Shown: positions 1-5,559, numbered from the stretch's first letter. The stretch: 8,662 nt of DNA from Acidimicrobiales bacterium (GCA_021604885.1 BQJV01000110.1:1-8662); one strand, 5' to 3'. The notes: generated from the letters alone by a model not told the origin. Numbers and translations are program-made.

Positions 1-645
1 CGCGAGACCGCGGGTGAGGGTCTGGGAGCCCGCCAACAGGTAGATGTTCGGCGCGACGGCGCCGAGTGCGGCCGTGATGCAGGCGGCGGCGACCGTGCCG
101 ATGAGAATGCCGCGGCGTCCGCGCCGATCGGCGATCCCGAGCAGCACGAGCGACATCAGGACGCCGATCCGCACGGATGCGAGCGCGTTCCCCTGGGCCG
201 AGTCGGACACGCCGAAGTCGTCGACGGCGAACGTCATCGTCTGCGTCGTGACCGCCGTGGCGTAGGCGATCACGAACGCCAGGGCGCAGAGCAGGCCGAG
301 CATGTGCGACACCCGCGCGTTCTGCCGCTCGGGAGGAACCCACCACGGCCAGCGGGGCCCATCGGCGGAGATCTGCCCGACCTGGCGCCGGATGTTCCGG
401 TGGAACACGGCCCCGAAGAAGGGCATCGCGACGCGGTAACGCACCGTCTGCACGACCGGCCACGAGCCGTCGCTTTCCTCCCCGACGTCGACCCGGCGCT
501 CGTACTCGTGGAACGGGCCCTCCACGAGCTCGAACCGCCCGGGCTCGGCCTCGGCTTCCAGGACGAAGTCGTCGCGGGGCGTCTCGAGCCGCTGTCGGGT
601 GGCGTCGTCGACGCGCAGTTCGGTGACGACGACCTCGTGACGCAT
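1..645 (-). CDS. MFS transporter with N-terminal soluble extension (3' end outside window)
   Basis: This is the first 215 codons of a Major Facilitator Superfamily transporter of unknown substrate; the C-terminal part is cut by the window edge. Residues 1-113 are hydrophilic and contain no membrane segment, which is a long extension for this family. Hydrophobic spans follow at about 114-134 (TM1), 153-170 (TM2) and 179-197 (TM3), with the start of TM4 near 200. Between TM2 and TM3 lies GIADRRGRR (170-178), which matches the MFS motif A pattern G-x-x-x-D-R-x-G-R-R. An in-frame TGA lies 15 nt upstream of the ATG at 643-645, so translation cannot begin earlier. No clear Shine-Dalgarno sequence precedes the ATG. 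The gene follows a 45-residue membrane-protein gene on the same strand after 101 bp, so the two may be co-transcribed. Membership of the MFS is well supported by motif A plus hydropathy; the substrate and the function of the extension are unknown. Confidence 0.85.
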   Translation of the reverse strand, partial: MRHEVVVTELRVDDATRQRLETPRDDFVLEAEAEPGRFELVEGPFHEYERRVDVGEESDGSWPVVQTVRYRVAMPFFGAVFHRNIRRQVGQISADGPRWPWWVPPERQNARVSHMLGLLCALAFVIAYATAVTTQTMTFAVDDFGVSDSAQGNALASVRIGVLMSLVLLGIADRRGRRGILIGTVAAACITAALGAVAPNIYLLAGSQTLTRGLA

Positions 646-697
646 CGGGGCAGCCTGTCAGACCGCCGTGGCTCGATCGAAAACGAAGCATCGCCCG

Positions 698-732
698 CCC
701 GAGCCGACCCAAGGCACGAGGGCCGGCTCGAG
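698..732 (-). other. Stem-loop between the small membrane gene and the MFS gene
   Basis: On the minus strand GAGCCGGCCC (729-720) can pair with GGGTCGGCTC (710-701). The stem is 10 bp with one G-U pair and a 9-nt loop, and it can be extended by about three more pairs outward. A run of four T on the minus strand lies about 15 nt past the stem (683-680), too far for a standard intrinsic terminator. It may attenuate or partly terminate read-through into the transporter gene, or stabilise the upstream message. Confidence 0.35.
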
Positions 733-746
733 GGGTGTGGCGCCCG

Positions 747-884
747 TCAGCCCAACGGCGATTCGCCGAGACCTGCGTCGTCGCGTACGACGCGGCGACC
801 GGCCGCGATCGTCACGAGAGCCAGCGCGCCACTCACGATGAGTGCCGTCGAGCCGGCGGGAAGCACCGCCAGAATCGTCTCCAT
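747..884 (-). CDS. Small single-pass membrane protein, 45 aa
   Basis: I do not recognise this protein. It has a short N-terminus (METILAVLPAG), one hydrophobic segment at about residues 13-28 (TALIVSGALALVTIAA), then a basic stretch GRRVVR (29-34) and a short polar, acidic tail. The positive charges after the segment predict the C-terminus in the cytoplasm by the positive-inside rule. The start is chosen from a near-consensus Shine-Dalgarno GGAGGA (895-890, minus strand) 5 nt before the ATG. A longer reading frame extends to a GTG at 974, but its extra 30 residues are arginine-rich and unlike a membrane-protein leader. The gene precedes the MFS transporter gene on the same strand, so it could be an accessory subunit or a regulatory small protein. 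The strong translation signal makes this more than a chance frame, but no homologue is known to me. Confidence 0.6.
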   Translation of the reverse strand: METILAVLPAGSTALIVSGALALVTIAAGRRVVRDDAGLGESPLG

Positions 885-889
885 GTCGG

Positions 890-895
890 TCCTCC
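890..895 (-). promoter_or_regulatory. Shine-Dalgarno of the 45-aa membrane protein gene
   Basis: GGAGGA on the minus strand, 5 nt upstream of the ATG at 884. It is one of only two clear Shine-Dalgarno sequences in the window and decides the start of the small gene. Confidence 0.7.
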
Positions 896-971
896 GATCT
901 CTCGAAACGTCGTCGTGTCCGAGTCTTCGGCCCACCGGGACACGGGATTGACCCGAATCCGTCGAACCGCC

Positions 972-983
972 CACACGCGTGTG
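972..983. repeat. Perfect 12-bp palindrome, candidate operator
   Basis: CACACGCGTGTG is a perfect inverted repeat with no spacer. It lies 88 bp upstream of the small membrane protein start, in non-coding sequence. Palindromes of this size are typical binding sites for dimeric helix-turn-helix repressors such as TetR or GntR types, many of which control transporters. The regulator is not in the window. Alternating purine-pyrimidine sequence of this kind also occurs by chance in GC-rich DNA, so the role is inferred. Confidence 0.4.
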
Positions 984-984
984 A

Positions 985-1013
985 CCGGGTCCCCGGGTCC
1001 GAGGTCCCGGGTC
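985..1013. repeat. Three copies of CCGGGTC beside the palindrome
   Basis: CCGGGTC occurs at 985-991, 993-999 and 1007-1013 on the plus strand. The first and third copies are 22 bp apart, about two helical turns. The cluster sits between the terminator of the acyl-CoA synthetase gene and the 12-bp palindrome. It may belong to the control region of the small membrane/MFS gene pair. The whole 885-1031 stretch is non-coding and I see no clear -10/-35 pair in it. Confidence 0.3.
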
Positions 1014-1024
1014 GTTCAGCCCAG

Positions 1025-1065
1025 AAAACGTGACACTCCCGAGGGTGAGCGCCCCCGGGAGTGTC
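1025..1065 (-). terminator. Rho-independent-type terminator after the acyl-CoA synthetase gene
   Basis: GACACTCCCG (1032-1041) and CGGGAGTGTC (1056-1065) form a perfect 10-bp stem. Inside the loop GGG (1043-1045) can pair with CCC (1052-1054 region) after one mismatch. Read on the minus strand the stem is followed within a few nucleotides by TTTT (1028-1025). It lies about 97 nt beyond the stop codon of the minus-strand acyl-CoA synthetase gene and separates that transcription unit from the small-protein/MFS unit. The T-run is short, as is common in high-GC organisms. Confidence 0.65.
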
Positions 1066-1108
1066 CAAGACAGAACGCACCTCGCTGGACAGGAAGGGTC
1101 GGAGCGTT

Positions 1109-1124
1109 CCGATTTTTCAATCGG
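1109..1124 (-). other. Hairpin with GAAA tetraloop in the 3' untranslated region
   Basis: On the minus strand CCGATT-GAAA-AATCGG forms a perfect 6-bp stem closed by a GNRA tetraloop. Flanking GCG and CGC could extend it with a two-nucleotide AA bulge. An alternative small stem, CGGA-ACGC-TCCG, follows directly. It lies 38 nt past the stop codon of the acyl-CoA synthetase gene and upstream of the terminator, so it would be part of the mRNA tail. No T-run follows, so it is not itself a terminator. Confidence 0.4.
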
Positions 1125-1161
1125 CGCGTGGGCACCCGACCTGAGGTTTTCTCACGGCGGC

Positions 1162-2712
1162 TCAGATCGAGCGGCCGGCCTCGGCCCAGTACTCGTCCTT
1201 GAGGAGCCGCTTGTAGAGCTTCCCCGTCGGATGGCGCGGGAGCTCCTCTCGGAAGTCGATGGTCCGCGGGCACTTCACGTCGGCGAGCTTCTCGCGGCAG
1301 TACGCGACCAACTCACGGGACAGAGCGGCCGCGGCGGCATCGTCCGCCGGCATCTCGACCGGCTGGACGACACCCTTCACCTCTTCGCCGAAGTCGTCGT
1401 TCGGGACACCGAACACCGCGACGTCATCGACTGCCGGGTGCATGGTGAGGACGTCCTCCGCTTCCTGCGGATAGATGTTCACGCCGCCCGAGATGATCAT
1501 GTACGCCTTGCGGTCGGTGAGGTACAGGAAACCATCCTCGTCGAGCCGGCCGACGTCGCCGAGCGTCGACCATCCCTTCGGGTGACGGGAGTCGGCCGTC
1601 TTCTCCGGGTCGCCGTGGTATTCGAACTCGGACTCGCTGTCGAAGTAGATCGTGCCCTCCTCCCCGACGGGCACCTCCTCACCGTCGTCGCCGACGATGT
1701 GGATCACGCCGAGGATGGCAGTACCGACCGTGCCCGGATGGGCGAGCCATTGCTCGCTGTTGCAGTAGACGAAGCCGTTGCCCTCCGTGCCTGCGTAGTA
1801 CTCGTGGATGACCGGACCCCACCACTCGATCATCTGGCGCTTGACGTCGACCGGGCACGGTGCCGCCGCGTGGATGCAGGCACGCAGGCCCGACACGTCG
1901 TAGGCCGCCCTGGTCTCCTCGGGCAGCTTCAGCATCCGCACGAACATCGTGGGGACGACCTGCGACATCGTGATCTGATGCTCTCCGACGAGTCGGAGGT
2001 AGTCCTCCGGGTCGAACCGCTCCATCACGACGACGGTGCCGCCTGTGATGTGGACACCCATGCAGAACCGCAGCGGGGCTGCGTGGTACAGCGGGGCGGG
2101 CGACAGATAACGCTGGTCCTCGTCGAAGCCGAAGAGGAGCGAGCCGAGACCCGACACGCCCGTCCCGGCCTGATCGAGCGGCGTCGGACTCACGGTCGGG
2201 AGAATGCCCTTCGGGCGTCCGGTCGTTCCCGAGCTGTAGAGCATGTCGGTGCCGGCGATGCGGTTCGGCAGGGGTGTCGAGGACGCCTGCTCGATCGCTG
2301 CCTCGTAGCTGTCGTAGCCGTCGATCGTCGCGTCGACCATGAGCCGGAGCTCCACCGCCGGCATCCGGTCGCGCAGTTCCGCGGCCTGGTCCGCTTTGTA
2401 CGGCGACGTGATGAACACCTTCGCGCCACAGTTCTCGATGATGTACGCCATCTCGTCGGTCGTGAGTCGACTGCTCATCGCCGTGTAGATCAGCCCGGCG
2501 TAGTGCGCGCCCCAGCAGATCGCGAGGAATCGGGGGTGGTTCTCCATACAAAACGCGACATGGTCGCCGGGTTCGAGCCCCATGGACCGGAAGACGTTCG
2601 AGAGCCGGTTGGCTTCCTCGTCGAGCTCCGCGTACGTGATGACGTCGCCGGTCGCGGCCATGACGACGGCGGGATGATCGGGACGGGTGGCAGCGTGGGT
2701 TCCGGGATACAA
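1162..2712 (-). CDS. AMP-forming acyl-CoA synthetase (ANL superfamily, FadD-like), 516 aa
   Basis: It activates a carboxylic acid with ATP to an acyl-adenylate and transfers the acyl group to coenzyme A; acid specificity cannot be read from the sequence. The family motifs are complete: the phosphate-binding loop YSSGTTGRPKG (159-169), YAGTEG (306-311), STLGD with the ribose-binding Asp386, DRK (400-402) at the hinge between the N- and C-terminal domains, SGGVNIYPQE (408-417), and PTGK with the catalytic Lys498 near the C-terminus. Length is normal for the family. The start is a TTG at 2712-2710, supported by GAGGAG 5 nt upstream. It lies 40 bp after the arsenate reductase gene on the same strand, so it is probably transcribed with it and with the SDR gene further upstream. 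There is no signal peptide; the enzyme is cytoplasmic. It resembles mycobacterial FadD proteins, and with the nearby SDR suggests fatty-acid or sterol side-chain catabolism, which is inference. Confidence 0.93.
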   Translation of the reverse strand: MYPGTHAATRPDHPAVVMAATGDVITYAELDEEANRLSNVFRSMGLEPGDHVAFCMENHPRFLAICWGAHYAGLIYTAMSSRLTTDEMAYIIENCGAKVFITSPYKADQAAELRDRMPAVELRLMVDATIDGYDSYEAAIEQASSTPLPNRIAGTDMLYSSGTTGRPKGILPTVSPTPLDQAGTGVSGLGSLLFGFDEDQRYLSPAPLYHAAPLRFCMGVHITGGTVVVMERFDPEDYLRLVGEHQITMSQVVPTMFVRMLKLPEETRAAYDVSGLRACIHAAAPCPVDVKRQMIEWWGPVIHEYYAGTEGNGFVYCNSEQWLAHPGTVGTAILGVIHIVGDDGEEVPVGEEGTIYFDSESEFEYHGDPEKTADSRHPKGWSTLGDVGRLDEDGFLYLTDRKAYMIISGGVNIYPQEAEDVLTMHPAVDDVAVFGVPNDDFGEEVKGVVQPVEMPADDAAAAALSRELVAYCREKLADVKCPRTIDFREELPRHPTGKLYKRLLKDEYWAEAGRSI

Positions 2713-2717
2713 CGGTT

Positions 2718-2723
2718 CTCCTC
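2718..2723 (-). promoter_or_regulatory. Shine-Dalgarno that fixes the TTG start of the acyl-CoA synthetase
   Basis: GAGGAG on the minus strand, 5 nt before TTG (2712-2710). The good spacing supports the unusual TTG over other starts, and the resulting N-terminus MYPGTHAATRPDHPAVV is the usual one for acyl-CoA synthetases. Confidence 0.7.
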
Positions 2724-2752
2724 GGGGTCGGACCCGTGGAAGTTACCGCTGC

Positions 2753-3187
2753 TCAGCGGGTCGCGTCGACGCCGAGTCTTCGCATGAGGTCGCGGACCCG
2801 ACGTTCGATCTCGTCGCGGATCGGGCGCACGGCGTCGACCCCCTGCCCGGCCGGGTCGTCGAGCGGCCAGTCCTCGTAGACGGTGCCGGGCACGTAGGGG
2901 CATTCGTCACCGCACCCCATCGTGATCACGACGTCGACCATCTCGAGGTCGCTGTCCGCCCACCGGCGGGGCCGGGCCGAGGAGATGTCGATGCCGAGTT
3001 CGACCATCGCCTCGACGGCGGCAGGGTTCACGGCGTCACCGGGGGTGGACCCGCCGCTCAACACCTCGACGCCGTCGCCGCCGAGATGGCGCAGGAATCC
3101 GGCAGCCATCTGAGAGCGCCCTGCGTTGTGCACGCAGAGGAAGAGAACGGCGGGGATCTCGCCGGCAACCGGGATCGTGTCGGTCAT
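2753..3187 (-). CDS. arsC: Arsenate reductase, low-molecular-weight phosphatase fold, mycothiol/mycoredoxin type
   Basis: A 144-aa enzyme that reduces arsenate to arsenite. The phosphate-binding loop CVHNAGRS (18-25) has the C-x5-R signature, with nucleophile Cys18 and Arg24. The general-acid aspartate is in YEDWPLDDP (Asp106). A second cysteine motif, MGCGDECPYVPG (90-101), carries Cys92 and Cys96. The TMGCGDxCP and DDPAGQGVDAVRPIRDEI patterns are, from memory, those of the actinobacterial ArsC that forms an arseno-mycothiol adduct and is recycled by mycoredoxin, rather than the thioredoxin-coupled ArsC of Bacillus. A tyrosine-phosphatase role is possible for the fold but less likely given the second Cys motif. 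The ATG at 3187 is chosen from family length and from a -10 box 7 nt upstream, consistent with a leaderless transcript. It lies between an SDR gene (71 bp upstream) and the acyl-CoA synthetase (40 bp downstream). No arsR, arsenite exporter or arsM is in the window. Confidence 0.92.
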   Translation of the reverse strand: MTDTIPVAGEIPAVLFLCVHNAGRSQMAAGFLRHLGGDGVEVLSGGSTPGDAVNPAAVEAMVELGIDISSARPRRWADSDLEMVDVVITMGCGDECPYVPGTVYEDWPLDDPAGQGVDAVRPIRDEIERRVRDLMRRLGVDATR

Positions 3188-3194
3188 GGGCCTG

Positions 3195-3200
3195 ACCGTA
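3195..3200 (-). promoter_or_regulatory. Candidate -10 box of arsC (leaderless)
   Basis: TACGGT on the minus strand matches TANNNT and ends 7 nt before the arsC ATG, so transcription would begin at or next to the start codon. There is no Shine-Dalgarno sequence in this position. The direct repeat at 3217-3250 ends 16 nt upstream, covering where a -35 element would be. Confidence 0.5.
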
Positions 3201-3216
3201 GCCAGCCCGTGGGTTG

Positions 3217-3250
3217 GGACGGCGAAGCGTGCGTGTACGGACGGCGAAGC
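3217..3250 (-). repeat. 12-bp direct repeat upstream of arsC, candidate activator site
   Basis: GCTTCGCCGTCC occurs twice exactly on the minus strand, at 3250-3239 and 3228-3217, 22 bp apart. The proximal copy overlaps the expected -35 region of the arsC promoter. Read as 11-bp units the stretch is CTTCGCCGTCC, GTACACGCACG, CTTCGCCGTCC. This phasing is that of PhoB/PhoP-type response-regulator sites, and the first seven bases of each unit match the Streptomyces PHO-box unit GTTCACC at 5 of 7 positions. It is fully non-coding, lying between the SDR stop and arsC. The regulator assignment is inference. Confidence 0.45.
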
Positions 3251-3258
3251 CTGGGGGT

Positions 3259-4053
3259 TCAGACGGTGAATCCGCCGTCGACGTCGAGATGCTGCCCCGT
3301 GATGAATCGAGCACGGTCGGAGGCGAGGAAGCACACCGCCTCGGCGATGTCCGCGGCCACGCCGAACCGACGCATCGGGATGTTCTCGCGTGCCGCGTCG
3401 AGCGCCCGCTCGTCGAGGTCGCCCGTCGCCATGAGACGCTGCGCCATGCCATCGGTGAGCATCCCCGGGCCGACGGTGTTGGCCCGCACGCCGAAGCGCC
3501 CCTCCTCGGCCGCGAAGCCGCGTACGGCTGCTTCGACCGCTGCTTTTGGAATCGACGACAGGCCGTCACGCACGGGGAACCGCCGTGTGGCGGCAGTCGT
3601 GACCGCCACGAGGTTGCCCTCGGCCTCGCGGAGAAACGGCAGTGCTGACTGAGCGACCGCGAAGAACCCTGCGGCGTCGACGTCGAGCTGTTCGCGGACA
3701 TCCCCGGGATCAACGGTGCTGAGGTGCTTCTGCGGGACGTGTGGTCCGGCCGCGTACACGAGCGTGTGGATCCCGCCCGCCGCCTCGGCGATCGCATCCA
3801 CCGAGGCCTTCACCTGCGCGTGGTTGGTCAGGTCGATGCCCACAGCCCACGCTCGCCGGCCCCACTCGCCGATGTCCCCGGCGAGTGCCTGCGCGGCGTC
3901 CTCGTTGCCCCGGTAGGTCAGCGCGACATCGCTGCCGCGCACGGCGAGCTCTCGACAGATCGCAGCCCCGAGGCCCCCACTCCCGCCCACGACGAAGGCG
4001 GCGCCTTCGCGGGCGGCGAAATCGGCAGTGAGGTCGGTGCCGTGCTCGGTCAT
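3259..4053 (-). CDS. SDR-family (Rossmann-fold) protein with substituted catalytic residues, 264 aa
   Basis: The fold of a short-chain dehydrogenase/reductase is clear. A nucleotide-binding turn VVGGSGGLGAAI lies at 21-32, an Asp at IDLT (Asp74) contacts adenine in the family, YAAG (100-103) stands at the NNAG position, ANTVGPGMLTDGM (191-203) is the usual post-catalytic loop, and the end ITGQHLDVDGG (251-261) is typical. The active site is odd. The family's Y-x-x-x-K is S-S-I-P-K here, so Ser166 stands where Tyr should be before Lys170, and the catalytic Ser is TT (152-153). It may therefore be catalytically altered, non-catalytic or use another proton donor. The ATG at 4053 gives a standard N-terminus; an in-frame GTG at 4089 would add 12 residues. 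It is the first gene of the minus-strand run with arsC and the acyl-CoA synthetase, and is divergent from the luciferase-like gene. A ketoacyl-reductase-like role in acyl-CoA metabolism would fit only if it is active. Confidence 0.88.
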   Translation of the reverse strand: MTEHGTDLTADFAAREGAAFVVGGSGGLGAAICRELAVRGSDVALTYRGNEDAAQALAGDIGEWGRRAWAVGIDLTNHAQVKASVDAIAEAAGGIHTLVYAAGPHVPQKHLSTVDPGDVREQLDVDAAGFFAVAQSALPFLREAEGNLVAVTTAATRRFPVRDGLSSIPKAAVEAAVRGFAAEEGRFGVRANTVGPGMLTDGMAQRLMATGDLDERALDAARENIPMRRFGVAADIAEAVCFLASDRARFITGQHLDVDGGFTV

Positions 4054-4059
4054 GGCGAA

Positions 4060-4065
4060 AGCGTG
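4060..4065 (-). promoter_or_regulatory. Weak candidate -10 box of the SDR gene
   Basis: CACGCT on the minus strand keeps the A at position 2 and the T at position 6 of the TANNNT consensus and ends exactly 6 nt before the ATG at 4053. This is the same spacing as at the other genes with -10 boxes in this window. There is no Shine-Dalgarno sequence. It is weak on its own. Confidence 0.25.
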
Positions 4066-4093
4066 ACCCAAACCCCGCGCCGATGCCACCTTC

Positions 4094-4099
4094 TAGGAT
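4094..4099 (+). promoter_or_regulatory. Candidate -10 box of the luciferase-like gene (leaderless)
   Basis: TAGGAT matches TANNNT and is followed by 6 nt and then the ATG at 4106, so the transcript would begin at the start codon. Its first three bases (TAG) are also an in-frame stop, which excludes any earlier start for the gene. No convincing -35 is visible. The 52-bp spacer 4054-4105 is shared with the divergent SDR gene. Confidence 0.5.
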
Positions 4100-4105
4100 C
4101 AGGAC

Positions 4106-5011
4106 ATGCGCATCGGTGTGTCGATCTCATCCAGCCAGTTCGTCGAGAACCACGCCGAGGGCGCACAGAACATCATCGACCGGGCGCGAGCCGCCCGCGA
4201 CGCGGGGCTCGACTCGCTCAGCCTCGGCGACCACCACTCGATGCCGGTTCCCTACTACCAGAACGTGCCGATGGTCGGCCGTCTGACCGCGGAGTGGGCA
4301 CCCGACCGGCCCCTCGGGTGCCTGTTCCTGCTGCCCTTGTGGAACCCCGTGCTCGTCGCCGAACAGATCGGCACGATGGCGTCGCTGCATCCGGCGCCGT
4401 TCATCATCCAGACCGGCATCGGCGACGGAGCCGGTCAGTTCGCGGCCATGGGGGCCGAGCTGTCGACGCGCGGTGCCGTCCTCGACGAGGCGATCCGGGT
4501 GATCGCCGAGCTGTTGGCCGGCGAGACCGCATCGAGCGAACGCCTCGGTATCGCCGATGCCCGGGTGAGCCCCCGACCGCCCGCCGGAGTCGAGTGGTGG
4601 ATCGGCGCAGGAGCCGACGGACCGCTGCGGCGAGCCGCCCGGGTCGGTGACGCGTGGTACGGCGGACCGCACGTCACCGCCGCGGTCGCCCCGCGGATGC
4701 TCGACGTGTACCGCGGCGAGGCGGACCGACTCGGGCGGCCGCATCGCGCGATCGTGCGCAAGGACGTGATCATCCTCGACGATGCCACCCGCGCCGAATC
4801 GCTGGGTGACGAGCTCTTCGCGGCGGGCTACCGGGGGATGCCCCGCGGGGCGATCGTCTATGGCGGGGTCGACCGGGTCACCGAGGAGCTCGGCGAGTAC
4901 GCGGCGCTCGGCTTCGACGACGTGATCATCCGCTGCATGTCCATCCCGCAGGCCGATGCCGTGGAAACCCTGACCCTCGCCGGGCAGGTCAGGTCCAGGC
5001 TTCTCGCCTGA
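4106..5011 (+). CDS. Luciferase-like (LLM class) flavin/F420-dependent oxidoreductase, 301 aa
   Basis: A single-domain TIM-barrel oxidoreductase of the bacterial luciferase superfamily; in actinobacteria many such proteins use coenzyme F420 instead of FMN. Visible family features are MRIGVSISSSQ at the first strand, GDHHS (41-45), LWNPVLVAEQIGTMASL (78-94), which is the classic helix after strand 3, QTGIGDGAGQF (102-112), and WWIGAGADGPLRRAARVGDAW (164-184), which matches the family's W-x-G-G-x(6-8)-R-A-A-x-x-G-D-x-W segment. The length is usual. The ATG at 4106 is the first possible start, since TAG is in frame at 4094-4096. It is transcribed alone on the plus strand, divergent from the SDR gene, and its last 23 bp overlap the 3' end of the GNAT gene on the other strand. 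The substrate is unknown; a monooxygenase or hydride-transfer reaction in degradation of an organic compound is the general expectation. FMN and F420 cannot be told apart by eye here. Confidence 0.9.
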   Translation: MRIGVSISSSQFVENHAEGAQNIIDRARAARDAGLDSLSLGDHHSMPVPYYQNVPMVGRLTAEWAPDRPLGCLFLLPLWNPVLVAEQIGTMASLHPAPFIIQTGIGDGAGQFAAMGAELSTRGAVLDEAIRVIAELLAGETASSERLGIADARVSPRPPAGVEWWIGAGADGPLRRAARVGDAWYGGPHVTAAVAPRMLDVYRGEADRLGRPHRAIVRKDVIILDDATRAESLGDELFAAGYRGMPRGAIVYGGVDRVTEELGEYAALGFDDVIIRCMSIPQADAVETLTLAGQVRSRLLA

Positions 5012-5552
5012 TCTCCCAGACCACCTCGACACCGACCTCGCCAACCGACGTGATGTCGACCTCGCGACGGACCGCCTCGGTGAACCCGAGCTTTTCGGCG
5101 ACCCGGCCGCTCGCCACGTTCGCCGCATCGTGGTGGATCACGACGGCCTCGATGTCACGCAGACCGAACGCGGCGTCGGTCAGCAGGCGGGCGGCCGCGG
5201 TGGCGATCCCGGCGGCGGCTCGATCGGACCGCACCCAGTAGCCGACCTCCAGCCGCCCCGGCCCCTGTCGGGTCATGAGGCCACACCCGCCGATGACCTC
5301 GCCGGTGACCGGGTCGGTCATGACATAGTTGAACTCCCGGCGCTCCCGCCAGAAGACCTGCCACGTCGCCAGGACGTCGAGCGTCACCTCACGGGCCTGC
5401 GGCGTGTCGCCCTGAGCCCAGTTCATGAACTGGCGCAGCTCGGCGTGGCTGGTCTCGACGGCGGCGTGGAAACCGTCGATGTGGCTCGGCCGGGCGCGCG
5501 CCAACACGACGGCGTCGCTCACGAGGCGATCGGGAGGTTCGAGCCGATTCAT
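4989..5552 (-). CDS. GNAT-family N-acetyltransferase (RimJ/RimL-like), 187 aa
   Basis: It is expected to transfer an acetyl group from acetyl-CoA to an amine: a protein N-terminus, an amino acid or a small molecule. GNAT hallmarks are VIGGCGL (86-92) on strand 4, LEVGYWV (101-107) on the strand before the acetyl-CoA loop, RAAAGIAT (111-118) as the pyrophosphate-binding motif A (R/Q-x-x-G-x-G/A form, with Ala at the first Gly), and the RimJ-type ending HDAANVASGRVAEKLGF (141-157). The ATG at 5552 lies 7 bp after the stop of the molybdopterin oxidoreductase gene, so the two are almost certainly one transcript with translational coupling; GAGG sits only 2 nt before the ATG, too close for a good ribosome site. 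The 3' end runs 23 bp into the convergent luciferase-like gene. The target is unknown, and no link to molybdoenzyme maturation is established. Confidence 0.88.
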   Translation of the reverse strand: MNRLEPPDRLVSDAVVLARARPSHIDGFHAAVETSHAELRQFMNWAQGDTPQAREVTLDVLATWQVFWRERREFNYVMTDPVTGEVIGGCGLMTRQGPGRLEVGYWVRSDRAAAGIATAAARLLTDAAFGLRDIEAVVIHHDAANVASGRVAEKLGFTEAVRREVDITSVGEVGVEVVWEIRREAWT

Positions 5553-5559
5553 CGCCTCG

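Noticed and set aside
304..951. Plus-strand frame of 215 codons over the MFS gene start and the small membrane gene
   Set aside because: The opposite strand has MFS motif A, membrane spans and a strong ribosome site; the plus frame gives a proline/arginine-rich sequence without features.
1030..2787. Long open plus-strand frame of 585 codons opposite the acyl-CoA synthetase
   Set aside because: It is antisense to a gene with complete family motifs. Its product is rich in R, H, V and D with no recognisable domain, as expected from the mirror frame of GC-rich coding DNA.
4054..4089. GTG start at 4089 for the SDR gene, adding 12 residues
   Set aside because: The extra residues (MASARGLGHAFA) precede an already normal N-terminus and no ribosome site supports the GTG. 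The ATG at 4053 has a -10-like box at the usual spacing. Not fully excluded.
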